Shown here one piece after another: positions 24,190 to 32,819 of a stretch of 64,000 bases of DNA. Made by a program: the position numbers and the translations under genes. The notes beneath the pieces were generated by a model, which made no database searches, was not told where the DNA came from, and was given only the letters and a program-made list of their open reading frames with translations. How positions within the stretch are numbered: the first letter of the stretch is position 1; each line of letters begins with the position of its first letter. This stretch comes from JALHSW01 sp038321755 (GTDB lineage: Bacteria; Actinomycetota; Acidimicrobiia; IMCC26256; PALSA-555). The stretch lies in NCBI GenBank assembly GCA_038321755.1, contig JBBQFJ010000001.1, forward strand, positions 28,855-92,854. Direction: 5' to 3'.

Positions 24190-25857
24190 TCACCTGGTGA
24201 GCGCGGGGTCTCCCGCCGCGGGCTCGACGTCGTCGGTCGGGGCTGCTTCGGACTCTTCCTCGAACGGTGCGACGACGAACATCTCGCCGTCCGGTGAGAA
24301 CGACTCGATCGCGGCTTCGCTCCGAGCCTGGTCTCTGATCTTGGCCGCGTTCCCACGCGGCATGAGCAGCGTACAGACCAGTCCGATCACGGCCACGAAC
24401 ACCGCGACCCAGAACGTGCGGTGCAGCGCTCCTGCGAACGCGTCGGAGACCGCCCCCTTGACCGCGGGCGGGACGGTCGAGTCGGTCGACGGCGTCAGCA
24501 CCTGTGAGGCGTCGACCTGCACACCGCCGAGCGCCGAGGACAGCCGACTCGTGAGCGCGGTGAGCATCACCGACGTCGCAATCGCGACGCCGATCGCGCC
24601 ACCGAGCTGGCGCGTGAAGTTCACCATCCCCGTGGCCACACCCATCTGGCGCAGACCCACCGAGTTCTGCGCGGCGAGCGACGTCGACATGAAGACGAGC
24701 CCCATGCCGAACCCGAGCACGATCAGGTAGCCGCTCAGCTCGAGCTGACCCGACTGTGCGGTGAGGCGTGTGAGCAGGAACGTGCCGACCACGACGAGCG
24801 CCGCGCCGGTCATGACGATCACGCGGAAGCCGACCTTCAGGACCAGTCGCGCGCCACCGGCGGAGCCGATCATCATCGCCAGCATCATGGGGATCAGGAT
24901 GCGCCCCGCACCCGTCGCCGACTCGCCCAGCACGGTGCTCCCGTAGAGCGGCATGAAGGAGAGGACGCCGAACATCGACATGCCGAGGAACGCGGTGATC
25001 ACCGCCGCGGCGCGCAGGCCAGGCACCTTGAACAGGTCGAGCGGGATGAGCGGTTCGGTCGCCTTCCGCTCGATCATGAGGAACGCCACGAGCAGCGCCG
25101 CGCTGGCCGTGAACGCGCCGACGACCTGGAACGAGTCCCATGGGTGCTCGCGCCCACCGGTCTCGAGTGCGTAGACGAGGAGCGATGTCCACGCGAGCAA
25201 TGTGATGACCCCGGGCCAGTCGAGCTTGTGCTTGTGTCGTTCGAGGAGCGGCTCGACCATCACCAGAGCGACGAGCGTGATGGCCACGATCCCGATCGGG
25301 AGGTTCACGTAGAAGACCCAGCGCCAGGAGAGCTGGTCGGTGAGGAAGCCGCCGAGGAAGGGTCCGAGCACGGACGAGAGGGCGAACACGGCCGAGTACA
25401 CCGCGGAGATCCGCGCCCGCTGCTCCATCGTGTAGAGGTCGGCGCTGATCGTCTGCGCGACCGGGAGGATGCAACCGGCCCCGATGCCCTGGATCGCACG
25501 GAAGATCACGAGCGCAGTCATCGTCTGGGACATCCCGCACAGCGCGGAGCCGACGAGGAAGATCGTCATCCCCGCAAGGAAGATCTTCTTCCGTCCGAAC
25601 ATGTCGGCGAGTCGGCCCCAGAGCGGGATCGTCGCGATCTCCGCGAGCAGGAACCCCGAGAACACCCATGCGTACGAGTCGAGGCCGTGCAGGTCGCGCA
25701 CGATGGTCGGGAGCGCGGTCGACACGATCGTCCCGTCGATCGCGGCGAGGAACATCCCGGCGATCACCGCAACCGTCGTGAGGATCACGCGCCGCTTGGT
25801 CAGGCGGGACGCGTACTCCGTCTGCTCCGCCGACTCTCCCGTCAGGCTCGGGCTCAT
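24190..25857 (-). CDS. MFS drug transporter, DHA2 (14-TMS) family
   Basis: Proton-coupled multidrug efflux pump of the EmrB/QacA type. The 555 residues contain MFLAAIDGTIVSTALPTI (motif D1, first helix about residues 25-45), LWGRLADMFGRKKIFL (motif A), LVIFRAIQGIGAG (motif B) and GPFLGGFLTDQLSWRWVFYVN (motif C). They are followed by about ten more helices and a 60-residue acidic cytoplasmic tail. The start ATG 25857 forms an ATGA overlap with the TetR stop, so expression follows the regulator and its operator. The downstream fpg-like gene is only 4 bases away. The drug or metabolite transported is unknown. Confidence 0.88.
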   Translation of the reverse strand: MSPSLTGESAEQTEYASRLTKRRVILTTVAVIAGMFLAAIDGTIVSTALPTIVRDLHGLDSYAWVFSGFLLAEIATIPLWGRLADMFGRKKIFLAGMTIFLVGSALCGMSQTMTALVIFRAIQGIGAGCILPVAQTISADLYTMEQRARISAVYSAVFALSSVLGPFLGGFLTDQLSWRWVFYVNLPIGIVAITLVALVMVEPLLERHKHKLDWPGVITLLAWTSLLVYALETGGREHPWDSFQVVGAFTASAALLVAFLMIERKATEPLIPLDLFKVPGLRAAAVITAFLGMSMFGVLSFMPLYGSTVLGESATGAGRILIPMMLAMMIGSAGGARLVLKVGFRVIVMTGAALVVVGTFLLTRLTAQSGQLELSGYLIVLGFGMGLVFMSTSLAAQNSVGLRQMGVATGMVNFTRQLGGAIGVAIATSVMLTALTSRLSSALGGVQVDASQVLTPSTDSTVPPAVKGAVSDAFAGALHRTFWVAVFVAVIGLVCTLLMPRGNAAKIRDQARSEAAIESFSPDGEMFVVAPFEEESEAAPTDDVEPAAGDPALTR

Positions 25858-26477
25858 CGCTCGCCCGCCTGCAATGCCGGCGCGACGAGACCCGCGAATG
25901 CCTCGATGCGGCCGGCGACGGTCGGGTCGTGGTGGTTGAGGTACTCGACGAAGAGCCCCCACAGGAACGTCGCGATGACATCGGCAGCCGCGGCGACGTC
26001 GGCATCGGGTGCGAGGTCGTCGGACTCCGTGAGCACGACCTGCCAGCGGGCACGCCAGTCGTCCGACAGGGCCGCGCCGACCTCCAGCGCCTCCGCGTCG
26101 CCGAGGACGGCTTCGCGCTGCATGAGTCGGAGGAACTCGGCGTCGTCGACCAGCCCGGCGAACTCACGCGCCGCCTGCTCCACGATCCGGGCTTCGACCG
26201 TCTGCGACTGGACCGGCGGATGCTCGATCGTCCCGTCGTCGGTCCCCCGAGCCGCGTGGTACACGGCCTGGATAAGGTCGGCTTTCGAGGCGAAGTGGTA
26301 GTAGACGCCGGGCACGGTGACGCCCGCCGCGTCGGCCAGCTCGCGCATGCTGACCGCGCTCGTCCCCTTCTCGGAGAAGAGTCGCAGGGCCGTCTCGACG
26401 ATGCGGTCCCGCGTCGCCGGCGATGGTCCTGCGCTCCCAGCTCGGCCTCCCGCGAGGGATGGCGTGCCTTCGCTCAC
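25854..26477 (-). CDS. TetR family transcriptional regulator of the MFS/Fpg operon
   Basis: Likely an autoregulatory repressor. The N-terminal helix-turn-helix is clear: TRDRIVETALRLFSEKGTSA, then MRELADAAGVTVPGVYYHFASKADL (about residues 20-64). The C-terminal ligand domain (about residues 75-207) is not diagnostic. The GTG at 26477 was chosen because the upstream frame runs into the operator and has no ribosome site; a CAAGAT -10-like box lies 6 bases upstream. A perfect palindrome at 26496-26515 would overlap the -35/spacer of this promoter, giving a simple steric repression model for TetR, MFS and Fpg together. Confidence 0.85.
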   Translation of the reverse strand: MSEGTPSLAGGRAGSAGPSPATRDRIVETALRLFSEKGTSAVSMRELADAAGVTVPGVYYHFASKADLIQAVYHAARGTDDGTIEHPPVQSQTVEARIVEQAAREFAGLVDDAEFLRLMQREAVLGDAEALEVGAALSDDWRARWQVVLTESDDLAPDADVAAAADVIATFLWGLFVEYLNHHDPTVAGRIEAFAGLVAPALQAGER

Positions 26478-26495
26478 CCGGCGATCTTGCCACTT

Positions 26496-26515
26496 ACTTG
26501 AACGTTCGTTCAAGT
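26496..26515. promoter_or_regulatory. TetR-type operator palindrome
   Basis: ACTTGAACGTTCGTTCAAGT: perfect 9-bp inverted arms separated by TT. It begins 19 bases upstream of the TetR start codon and covers the expected -35 region. This size and symmetry are typical of TetR-family operators. Confidence 0.8.
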
Positions 26516-26542
26516 CAGGATCACGACCCAGGTCAAGCCCCA

Positions 26543-26600
26543 AGGTGTTTTGGCGTCGGAAACACCCTCGTCAGAGATGCTCAGCGACGCCAAAACACCT
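26543..26600. terminator. 16-bp perfect inverted repeat after the ABC1 kinase gene
   Basis: Arms AGGTGTTTTGGCGTCG (26543-26558) and its exact complement (26585-26600) flank a 26-base loop that itself contains a diverged GTGTTT element. It begins 6 bases after the stop of the ABC1 kinase gene (minus strand), so a transcription terminator is the simplest reading. The arm contains TTTT, but no U-tract follows the stem. It could also be a dispersed palindromic repeat. Confidence 0.55.
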
Positions 26601-26605
26601 CTGCT

Positions 26606-28174
26606 CTAGCTCCGATCGCCCATGCGCTTGATGATGGTGCGGCGGCGCTCCTGGAGGTCGCGGAAGGTCAGGCGGTCCACCTCCGCCGGCACCATCATCC
26701 CGGCCTTGACGGCGTCGAGGTCGACGGTCTCCCGGACGGCGCCCGCACCCAGCTCCCGGGCGATCTGCTCTCCGTGGTGGGTGAGGAAGTACGTGTGGAC
26801 GTGGACGATCTCGGCGAGCAGATCGAGATCGGGGGCGAGGGTCGCCGTCGCTGCGTTCAGGAACATCAAGTTCTTCACGAAGAGCATGAGGTCCTTGGGC
26901 GCGCGTGCGCCGTAACCGAGCAGCTTCTTCATGAGGTCCTCGAGCTCGCCGACCAGCTCGTTCGCCGACATCTGCGTCGGGTCCTGCACGGGCTGGTCGA
27001 GACCGAGGTCCGCCATCACCGCGTCGATGTCGGTGTCGCGCGGGAACGCGCCGAGGTCACGGAGCGACTCGACCTGCCCACGGACGTCGCCGGCCGTCCC
27101 GCTCAGGAGGAGCCGGAGGAACGCGAGCCGCTGGGGCTCGGCGAGGCGCCCCGTGATCCCGAAGTCGAACACCACGGTCTGCCCGCTCGGCGACACCAGG
27201 AGGTTCCCGCCGTGGAGGTCACCGTGGAAGACGCCGTGGAGCAGGGCTCCTTCGAGGCACGCGATGAGGCCGGCGCGCAGCACCGCGTCGGTGTCGATGC
27301 CCGCGTCGTGCATGGAGGCGACGTCGTCGAAGGCGAAGCCGTGGAGGCGCTCCATGACGAGGATCCGCCGCGTCACCAGGGTTGCGTGGGGGCGGGGGAC
27401 CACCATCGTGCGTTGGTCAGTCGCCGCGAAGACGTGCGCGAGATCGAGCATGTTCTCGGCTTCGAGGCGGAAGTCGAGCTCCTCGACGATCTGCTCGGCG
27501 AACAGCTCGACGAGGGCAGGCGGGTTCGCGAGCGCAGCGACCGGGATCCGCCCGACCAGCAGCGGCGCGAGCCAGGCCAGGGCGCGGAGGTCCTCGCGCA
27601 CGAGCGCGCCGACCCGGGGGCGCTGCACCTTCACCACGACGTCCTCACCGGTGAGCAGCCGGGCGGCGTGGACCTGGGCGATCGACGCCGCCGCGATCGG
27701 CGTCTGCGCGAACTCGGCGAAGACCGCGTCGAGCGGACGCCCGAGCTCCGCCTCGACGACCGCCTTGACCGCGGCGAACGGCTCGGCGGGCACCTGGTCC
27801 CGCAGCCGCTTGAACTCGTCGACCAGCTCGTCGGGGAAGAGCCCGTCGAAGGCCGAGATGATCTGGCCGAGCTTCACGTAGGTGGAGCCGAGCCCCTCGA
27901 ACGACTGGCGGAGCCGACGGGACATGCCGGCCCGCGATTGCGGGGTACCCCGGTCGCGGAACCGCCACCCGAGGAGCGCGACTCCGACGCTGGCGACGAC
28001 CCGAGCAAAGCGCCCGATCGGGGGAAGGCGACGGCGGGCGAGCAGGCGGGGGACATCCGCTCGGGTACGAGCCCGGATCCGGTCGATGCCCCGCAGCCAG
28101 ACGAGGTCGTCGCGCCGGACCACCCACGGACCCGTGTCGGTGAACGCGTAGTCCTGCACATCGGACGAAGCCAC
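26606..28174 (-). CDS. ABC1/AarF/UbiB family atypical kinase
   Basis: Member of the UbiB/ADCK atypical kinase-like family, linked to quinone or isoprenoid lipid metabolism; bacterial members are mostly uncharacterised. The 522 residues carry all family motifs: FEGLGSTYVKLGQIIS (the KxGQ helix, about residue 100), the alanine-rich loop IAAASIAQVHAA, the lysine in VVVKVQRP, VEELDFRLEAENM, the catalytic loop HGVFHGDLHGGNLL and VVFDFG. The C-terminus has no obvious membrane pair. GTG 28174 has a TACCGT box (28186-28181, minus strand) 6 bases upstream, a leaderless signal. A second perfect hairpin lies about 80 bases upstream. Confidence 0.87.
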   Translation of the reverse strand: MASSDVQDYAFTDTGPWVVRRDDLVWLRGIDRIRARTRADVPRLLARRRLPPIGRFARVVASVGVALLGWRFRDRGTPQSRAGMSRRLRQSFEGLGSTYVKLGQIISAFDGLFPDELVDEFKRLRDQVPAEPFAAVKAVVEAELGRPLDAVFAEFAQTPIAAASIAQVHAARLLTGEDVVVKVQRPRVGALVREDLRALAWLAPLLVGRIPVAALANPPALVELFAEQIVEELDFRLEAENMLDLAHVFAATDQRTMVVPRPHATLVTRRILVMERLHGFAFDDVASMHDAGIDTDAVLRAGLIACLEGALLHGVFHGDLHGGNLLVSPSGQTVVFDFGITGRLAEPQRLAFLRLLLSGTAGDVRGQVESLRDLGAFPRDTDIDAVMADLGLDQPVQDPTQMSANELVGELEDLMKKLLGYGARAPKDLMLFVKNLMFLNAATATLAPDLDLLAEIVHVHTYFLTHHGEQIARELGAGAVRETVDLDAVKAGMMVPAEVDRLTFRDLQERRRTIIKRMGDRS

Positions 28175-28252
28175 GCCTTCACGGTACGCACTGCTCGATC
28201 GGCCGAGTGCACCCGGGACGCCTGGCCCGCAAGCCCGCCGGGCCCGGACGCG

Positions 28253-28287
28253 ACGTACCCCCGCCCGGGGGGAGGGCGGGGGTACGT
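28253..28287 (-). terminator. GC-rich hairpin terminator after the transglycosylase gene
   Basis: A 14-bp perfect stem (28253-28266 with 28274-28287) and 7-base loop lie 67 bases downstream of the transglycosylase stop on the minus strand. There is no U-tract, as is common in high-GC actinobacteria. Confidence 0.6.
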
Positions 28288-28353
28288 ACAGGGACCGTGG
28301 GATGTCGGTCGCCCTCGACAACGCCGAGGAGCGACCGACCATTCCCACGTCGA

Positions 28354-28887
28354 TCAGCAGCCACCCCACGGGCGACAGCCCGCAGCGGCGTAGGCCTCGG
28401 CGGCCCAGGCGTCCTGGACCGACTCGGGAGCCTGGTCGGCGGTCGAGTACCCGCCGTAGCCGGCCCACGTGGAGGACAGGACCTGGTACTTCCCGGCTGC
28501 GCCCGAACGACCGTTCACGGCGAGCGGGTCGCACTTGGACTCGCGGTAGATGATGTTGCCCGGGATCGACCCGGCGCAGGTACCGCCACCACCGCCGCCG
28601 GAACGACCGGACGACCGCGGGTTCGCAGCGGCCTGGGCAGCCTCGACGGCGTTCTGGTAGTCGACGGCCTGGCTCCAGGCCACCGCATCCAGGTAGTGGT
28701 CGAGTGCCACGGCCTGCGCGTACGTCGCCAGCGAGGTGTCGGCGACCGCCTTGCTCAAGTTGGCGGCGTTACGCCGCTCCGCATGCGGCGGATGGGTGGA
28801 TCCGGAGTCAGCTACCGCCTGGGTCAGCGGCAGGGCCAGTGCGGCGATGCCGATTGCGGCAACACCGATGGGCAGGAATCGTCGCAT
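28354..28887 (-). CDS. secreted transglycosylase/Rpf-like cell-wall protein
   Basis: Probably a peptidoglycan-cleaving lysozyme-fold enzyme like the resuscitation-promoting factors. The 177 residues have a signal peptide (MRRFLPIGVAAIGIAALALP, cleavage near ADS at about residue 28), an alanine-rich helical linker (about 40-105), a Gly/Ser stretch of six glycines, and a C-terminal catalytic domain (about 110-177) with IIYRESKCDPLAVN (putative catalytic Glu), GAAGKYQVLSSTWAGYGGY and the closing cysteine pair in GCRPWGGC. ATG 28887 was chosen for its signal peptide and a GGAAAGG site 9 bases upstream; the longer open frame lacks a signal. A long untranslated upstream region (28888-29337) suggests regulated expression. 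Confidence 0.8.
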   Translation of the reverse strand: MRRFLPIGVAAIGIAALALPLTQAVADSGSTHPPHAERRNAANLSKAVADTSLATYAQAVALDHYLDAVAWSQAVDYQNAVEAAQAAANPRSSGRSGGGGGGTCAGSIPGNIIYRESKCDPLAVNGRSGAAGKYQVLSSTWAGYGGYSTADQAPESVQDAWAAEAYAAAGCRPWGGC

Positions 28888-29337
28888 CTTGTTGTGCCTT
28901 TCCGTTGGCCGGTTCCTCCGGGTGCCCGGGCGCGCGCGCGACGGACAGAGCTGGAGGAAAGGGAGGAAGCTCGCAAACCGCATCACCCGTTCTGGCTGGG
29001 CATTCGGGGGTGACGACGAATGACAACGGTGGAACTTCCAAGGACCACCCTAGGCAGGGCCCGTGAGGCGATCGGCATCGCGACGGCCCGATCCGGCCTC
29101 CGGTGAACCATGTCACAACGCGTCCCGACGCCTACCCAAAGGGCGCAATCGTTCTCCCACAAGGGATCCCGGAGGGGATCCTGTCAAGTCACCCCGGAGG
29201 TGGAGAGGCCGGCCCGGGCTCGATCTCCCCGGTCCGGAGCAGCTCGGGTACCCGACAAATTGGACATCTCGGGCGGCGACGACGACGCGGTGCACCCCCT
29301 GCGGTCAGAGACGGAAGTGCCCTGACGCTCCGGTTCG
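28888..29337 (-). promoter_or_regulatory. 450-bp intergenic region: promoter/long 5' leader of the transglycosylase gene
   Basis: No credible gene. On the minus strand TTGACA (29187-29182) could be a -35 box. A small inverted repeat (29164-29170 with 29175-29181) lies just downstream of it. The leader ends in a Gly-Arg-rich segment with CGGAGGAACCGG about 20-35 bases before the ATG. Actinobacterial rpf-type genes are often preceded by a c-di-AMP riboswitch. The length fits, but I could not align its conserved core with confidence. Another 7-bp hairpin (29321-29342) spans the end of the neighbouring FAD gene. Confidence 0.35.
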
Positions 29338-30906
29338 TCAGGCCAGGTCCGAGAGCACGGCCATCGCCGCGTTCCTGCCGTTCACGCCCATGACCGAACC
29401 GCCCGGATGCGTGGCAGCGCCGCAGAGGTAGACGGAGGCCAGCGCCGTGCGGGCGCCGAAGCGGTGCTCCCACATCTGGTCCGGGAGGATCTCCCCCTGG
29501 AAGATGTGCCCGCCGGTCAGCCCGATCTGCTCCTCCACGTCGGGTGGGCCGAGCACCTGTCGCTCGACCACGCAGTCGGCGACGTCGGGAGCGAAGCGGG
29601 CGATCGCCGCGAGCACGGCGTCGGCGATCTCGTCGCGCCGCTCGTCCCAGGTACCGGCCGCCAACGTGTACGGCACGAACTGGGCGAACACGCTCATCGT
29701 GTGGCGTCCGGGCGGCGCGACCGACGCGTCGTAGGGCGTCTGGAAGTAGAGCTCGCACCACTCCGGCGCGGGCTCGCCCAGCCGTGCCGCCTCGTACGCG
29801 GCCTGGGTCGCGTCGATCCCTCGGCCGATCTCCACCTGGGCCCGGAACGCGTTCGGGTCCCCGTGCGCGGCCGGGAAGGTGGGCAACCGCGAGAGCGCAC
29901 AGTTGAGCTTGATCACCGGGCTGCTGATCCGCCACCCGTCGACCTTCGACCGCAGGGCCGGGTCGGCCTGCTCCCCGAGGAGCGCGAGCGTCCGGACCGG
30001 ATCCGCGTTGCTGACGACCGCGGCCGCACGGATCGTCTCGCCGCCTTCCAGGACGACACCCTCGCCCGGCAGGATCGCGGCGACGGGCAGTCCGGCCGCG
30101 ATCACCGCGCCGGCGTCCTGCGCGGCGTCCGCGAGGCAGAACGAGACGCGCCCCATCCCGCCCTCGACGAAGCTCCAGCCACCGAGGAGCCCGAGGCTGT
30201 GATGCGCGTGCACCCACGCCGTGCCGGGATCCCTCGGACCGGCGAAGGTCCCGATCACCCCTTGGCCGTGCAGCGCCGTGCGCAACCGCTCGTCGCGCAC
30301 GTACCGCTCGACCACCTCCGCGATGGAGGCGTGCAACAACACGTCGAGCGCCTCGGCGTCGTCGGCGAACAGCTCCTCGAGCGCGGCCTGATCGGGTGCG
30401 TCGCCGAGCCACACGTCGCCGCGCGGCCCGCGCCGCAAGCGGTCGCGGATCCGGTCGAACAGCGCCTCGTAGGCCAGGAAACCGTCGACGTCGTCGGGCG
30501 CGATCGCCGCGACCGAAGCCGCCGTCTTCGCCTCGTCGTGCCACTGGAACAGGGAGGTCCCGTCCTCGAAGGGCGTCCATTGGTTGGGGTCGACGACGAA
30601 CGTGCGATAGCCGTACCGCTCGAGCTCGAGCTCCTCGATCACCCGCGGGTGCAGCAGGCCGACGAGGTACGCGCACGGACTCATCACGAAACGGGGGTCG
30701 TCGAACGGCTGCTCGAGCGTGCACGCGCCACCGAGCTGCTCGCGACGCTCGAGGACGAGGACCGACTTCCCCGCGATGGCGAGATACGCGGCCGCGGTGA
30801 GGCCGTTGTGGCCGCCACCCACGACGATCACGTCCCACTCGCGGGCCGCGAGCTCCGCGACCGGGGCGGGGAGACCGACTCGACCCATCTCGTCGTAGGT
30901 GCTCAC
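29338..30906 (-). CDS. phytoene-desaturase-like (PYROXD2-type) FAD oxidoreductase
   Basis: A 522-residue FAD/NAD(P)-binding amine-oxidase-fold protein. It has the dinucleotide motif DVIVVGGGHNGLTAAAYLA (about residues 25-43), the GGA segment EQLGGACTLEQ, the internal GGWSFVEGGMGRVSFCLADAA block and a C-terminal FAD motif VYLCGAATHPGGSVMG. The substrate is unknown; carotenoid desaturation is unlikely without other carotenoid genes. The GTG start at 30906 makes a GTGA overlap with the Rieske oxygenase stop, and GAGAGGGAG lies upstream, so the two proteins are made together. It is the last gene of a five-gene transport-and-oxidation operon and has a paralogue at 36416-37987. Confidence 0.8.
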   Translation of the reverse strand: MSTYDEMGRVGLPAPVAELAAREWDVIVVGGGHNGLTAAAYLAIAGKSVLVLERREQLGGACTLEQPFDDPRFVMSPCAYLVGLLHPRVIEELELERYGYRTFVVDPNQWTPFEDGTSLFQWHDEAKTAASVAAIAPDDVDGFLAYEALFDRIRDRLRRGPRGDVWLGDAPDQAALEELFADDAEALDVLLHASIAEVVERYVRDERLRTALHGQGVIGTFAGPRDPGTAWVHAHHSLGLLGGWSFVEGGMGRVSFCLADAAQDAGAVIAAGLPVAAILPGEGVVLEGGETIRAAAVVSNADPVRTLALLGEQADPALRSKVDGWRISSPVIKLNCALSRLPTFPAAHGDPNAFRAQVEIGRGIDATQAAYEAARLGEPAPEWCELYFQTPYDASVAPPGRHTMSVFAQFVPYTLAAGTWDERRDEIADAVLAAIARFAPDVADCVVERQVLGPPDVEEQIGLTGGHIFQGEILPDQMWEHRFGARTALASVYLCGAATHPGGSVMGVNGRNAAMAVLSDLA

Positions 30907-32078
30907 GCCGTCCCACTCCCTCTCGCCGCGCGACCCAGATACGCCCGCGCGAACCATGCCACGACGTGAGCGACCGCATCCTCACGCGGCATGAGTGGCC
31001 CGGGCTCGTGGGCGGATGTCGTGAGCCCGCGCTGCACCGACTCGCACGCGGCCCAGTCCTGGGTGTTCGTGGTGTCCCACAGCTCGACCGCGTCCTGGGC
31101 GTCGAACTCGGGCGCCGCAGCCGCGTCGCCCTCGACCAACCATTCGCAGACGATGTGGGTGCGGTCGGGAGCGATCGGCTCGAGCCGATGCGTCATCACG
31201 TAGTCGGGATGCGCACTCACCAACAGGTTCGGGAGGAGCGCGAAGTAGGCGACTCGACGACGGGCCCGGTCGTCGAGACCGGTGAGCGGTGCGGCGATCC
31301 TCCGCCCGGACATCGAGATCGACTCCGCCGCCTCGGCCAGGTCCATCCATCCGCCGACCCATGTCGGACCCGGTTCGATGTTGTCGCCACTGTCCGGTGG
31401 GCTCACTCGGCACAGCTCGGGATGGATGCGGGGGCAGTGCAGGCACTCCTGGTAGTTCTCGTGAAGCACCTTCCAGTTCGCGGCGACCACGTAATCGTGC
31501 CGTTCGACTGCGACCAGGGTTCCGGCATCGTAGGGGCCGAGGATCGGGTCGAGCCCAACGAACGCGTCACCGATCGGCGCTGCGGTGCCACCGACATCGA
31601 CGAACACCCATCCGAGATGCTCGGCCGCGCGCACGGGCGCCAGCGCGAGCTCCATCGCATCGAGGTCGGCGCCACCGGTCGAGCGACGCAACGCGCCGTC
31701 GAGCTCGTAGCTCCAGCCGTGATACGAGCACCGCACCGACGAGCGGCACGTCGAGGCTCCGACGCCGAGGAGCTCGTGCCCTCGATGTCGACACGCGTTC
31801 GCGAAGCCGCGGAGCTCGCCGTCGACGCCGCGCACGAGCAGGACCTCGCGCCCCGCGACCGCGACGGCGACCTGCGCGCCCGGCTCCCGGACGGCGGAGG
31901 CGTGCGCAACCGACACCCAACCGGCGCGGAAGATGTGCTCGAGCTCCCACGCGAACACCTCGGGATCGAGGTACGCAGCCGTCGGGAGCATGCGCGCCGC
32001 GCCGAGCGGGAGCAGCGACTGCTGGAGCTCGGCCTCCGTCAGCGGTGGCGACGGCGGCGAGGGCGCCTCCGCGCTCAC
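30903..32078 (-). CDS. Rieske non-heme iron oxygenase, alpha subunit (GbcA/CntA-like)
   Basis: Ring-hydroxylating-type oxygenase that uses O2 and electrons from a reductase. The 391 residues contain the [2Fe-2S] Rieske motif (C96, H98 in CRHRGH; C117, H120 in CSYHGW) and the mononuclear iron site NWKVLHENYQECLHC (His214, with His219 just after). A Glu (ENY, residue 207) stands where ring-hydroxylating dioxygenases usually have the bridging Asp. As I recall, this Glu is seen in quaternary-amine monooxygenases such as CntA, so a small N-methylated or amino acid-like substrate is plausible. GTG 32078 overlaps the ABC ATPase stop (GTGA). No reductase or beta subunit is adjacent; the coupled FAD protein may be the next step. 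Confidence 0.85.
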   Translation of the reverse strand: MSAEAPSPPSPPLTEAELQQSLLPLGAARMLPTAAYLDPEVFAWELEHIFRAGWVSVAHASAVREPGAQVAVAVAGREVLLVRGVDGELRGFANACRHRGHELLGVGASTCRSSVRCSYHGWSYELDGALRRSTGGADLDAMELALAPVRAAEHLGWVFVDVGGTAAPIGDAFVGLDPILGPYDAGTLVAVERHDYVVAANWKVLHENYQECLHCPRIHPELCRVSPPDSGDNIEPGPTWVGGWMDLAEAAESISMSGRRIAAPLTGLDDRARRRVAYFALLPNLLVSAHPDYVMTHRLEPIAPDRTHIVCEWLVEGDAAAAPEFDAQDAVELWDTTNTQDWAACESVQRGLTTSAHEPGPLMPREDAVAHVVAWFARAYLGRAARGSGTA

Positions 32079-32818
32079 ATCCGTCCGGCTTCGAGCGTCC
32101 GGCGGAGGAACTCCGACGTCCGCACGTGGTCGGGGTTCTTGAAGATCTTCTCGGGGGGTCCCTCTTCGATGATCTGACCCTTGTTGAGGAAGCAGACCTT
32201 GCTCGCGACGTCGCGGGCAAAGCCCATCTCGTGCGTCGCGACGATCATCGTCATCCCCTGCTCTGCGAGCTCCTGCATCATGTGCAGCACCTCGTTCACC
32301 AGCTCGGGGTCGAGCGCGCTCGTGATCTCGTCGAGGAGCATGAGCTTGGGCTGCATCGCCATCGCGCGGATGATCGCCACGCGCTGCTGTTGACCACCCG
32401 AGAGCCGGTCCGGATACTCCTTGGCCTTGTCGGCGAGCCCGATCCGCTCGAGCAACGGGAGCGCACGCGCGGTGGCGTCTTTCTTCGAGAGGTGGAGCAC
32501 CTTGATCGGAGCGAGCGTCACGTTGTCGAGGACGGTCATGTGCGGGAAGAGATTGAAGGCCTGGAACACGATCCCGACATCCCGGCGCAGCCGGTTGAGC
32601 TTGATGTCGTCCTGGATCACCTCGCGCCCATCGACGGTGATCGAACCGCTCTGTGTCGCCTCGAGCCCGTTGATGCAGCGCAGCAAGGTGGACTTGCCCG
32701 AACCGGACGCACCGATCAGGCAGACGACCTGGTGCTCCTCGACATCCAGGTCGATCTCGTCGAGCACCGTGTTCGTACCGAATCGCTTGGTGATCCCGCG
32801 GACCTGGACGAACGCCAT
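32075..32818 (-). CDS. polar amino acid ABC transporter ATP-binding protein (GlnQ type)
   Basis: Energises uptake of a polar amino acid or similar small compound. The 247 residues have Walker A GASGSGKST (about residue 36), the Q-loop IVFQAFNLFPHMTVL, signature LSGGQQQRVAIIRA, Walker B LMLLDEITSALDPE and the switch histidine in IVATHEMGFARDV. The LFPHMTVLDNVTLAP segment is typical of the PAAT family. Its start follows the permease stop by 1 base, and its stop overlaps the Rieske start (GTGA). It is the third gene of the operon SBP-permease-ATPase-Rieske-FAD oxidoreductase. Confidence 0.9.
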   Translation of the reverse strand: MAFVQVRGITKRFGTNTVLDEIDLDVEEHQVVCLIGASGSGKSTLLRCINGLEATQSGSITVDGREVIQDDIKLNRLRRDVGIVFQAFNLFPHMTVLDNVTLAPIKVLHLSKKDATARALPLLERIGLADKAKEYPDRLSGGQQQRVAIIRAMAMQPKLMLLDEITSALDPELVNEVLHMMQELAEQGMTMIVATHEMGFARDVASKVCFLNKGQIIEEGPPEKIFKNPDHVRTSEFLRRTLEAGRM

Positions 32819-32819
32819 C

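Noticed and set aside
26423..28393. A 656-residue open frame antisense to the ABC1 kinase gene
   Set aside because: Arg/Glu/Asp/His-rich low-complexity composition, no motifs, no promoter or ribosome site; the opposite strand carries all kinase motifs. High GC produces such shadow frames throughout the window.
28888..29337. Short plus-strand open frames in the 450-bp gap
   Set aside because: No motifs, no ribosome site, Arg/Ser/Gly-rich shadow composition; treated as leader/promoter region.
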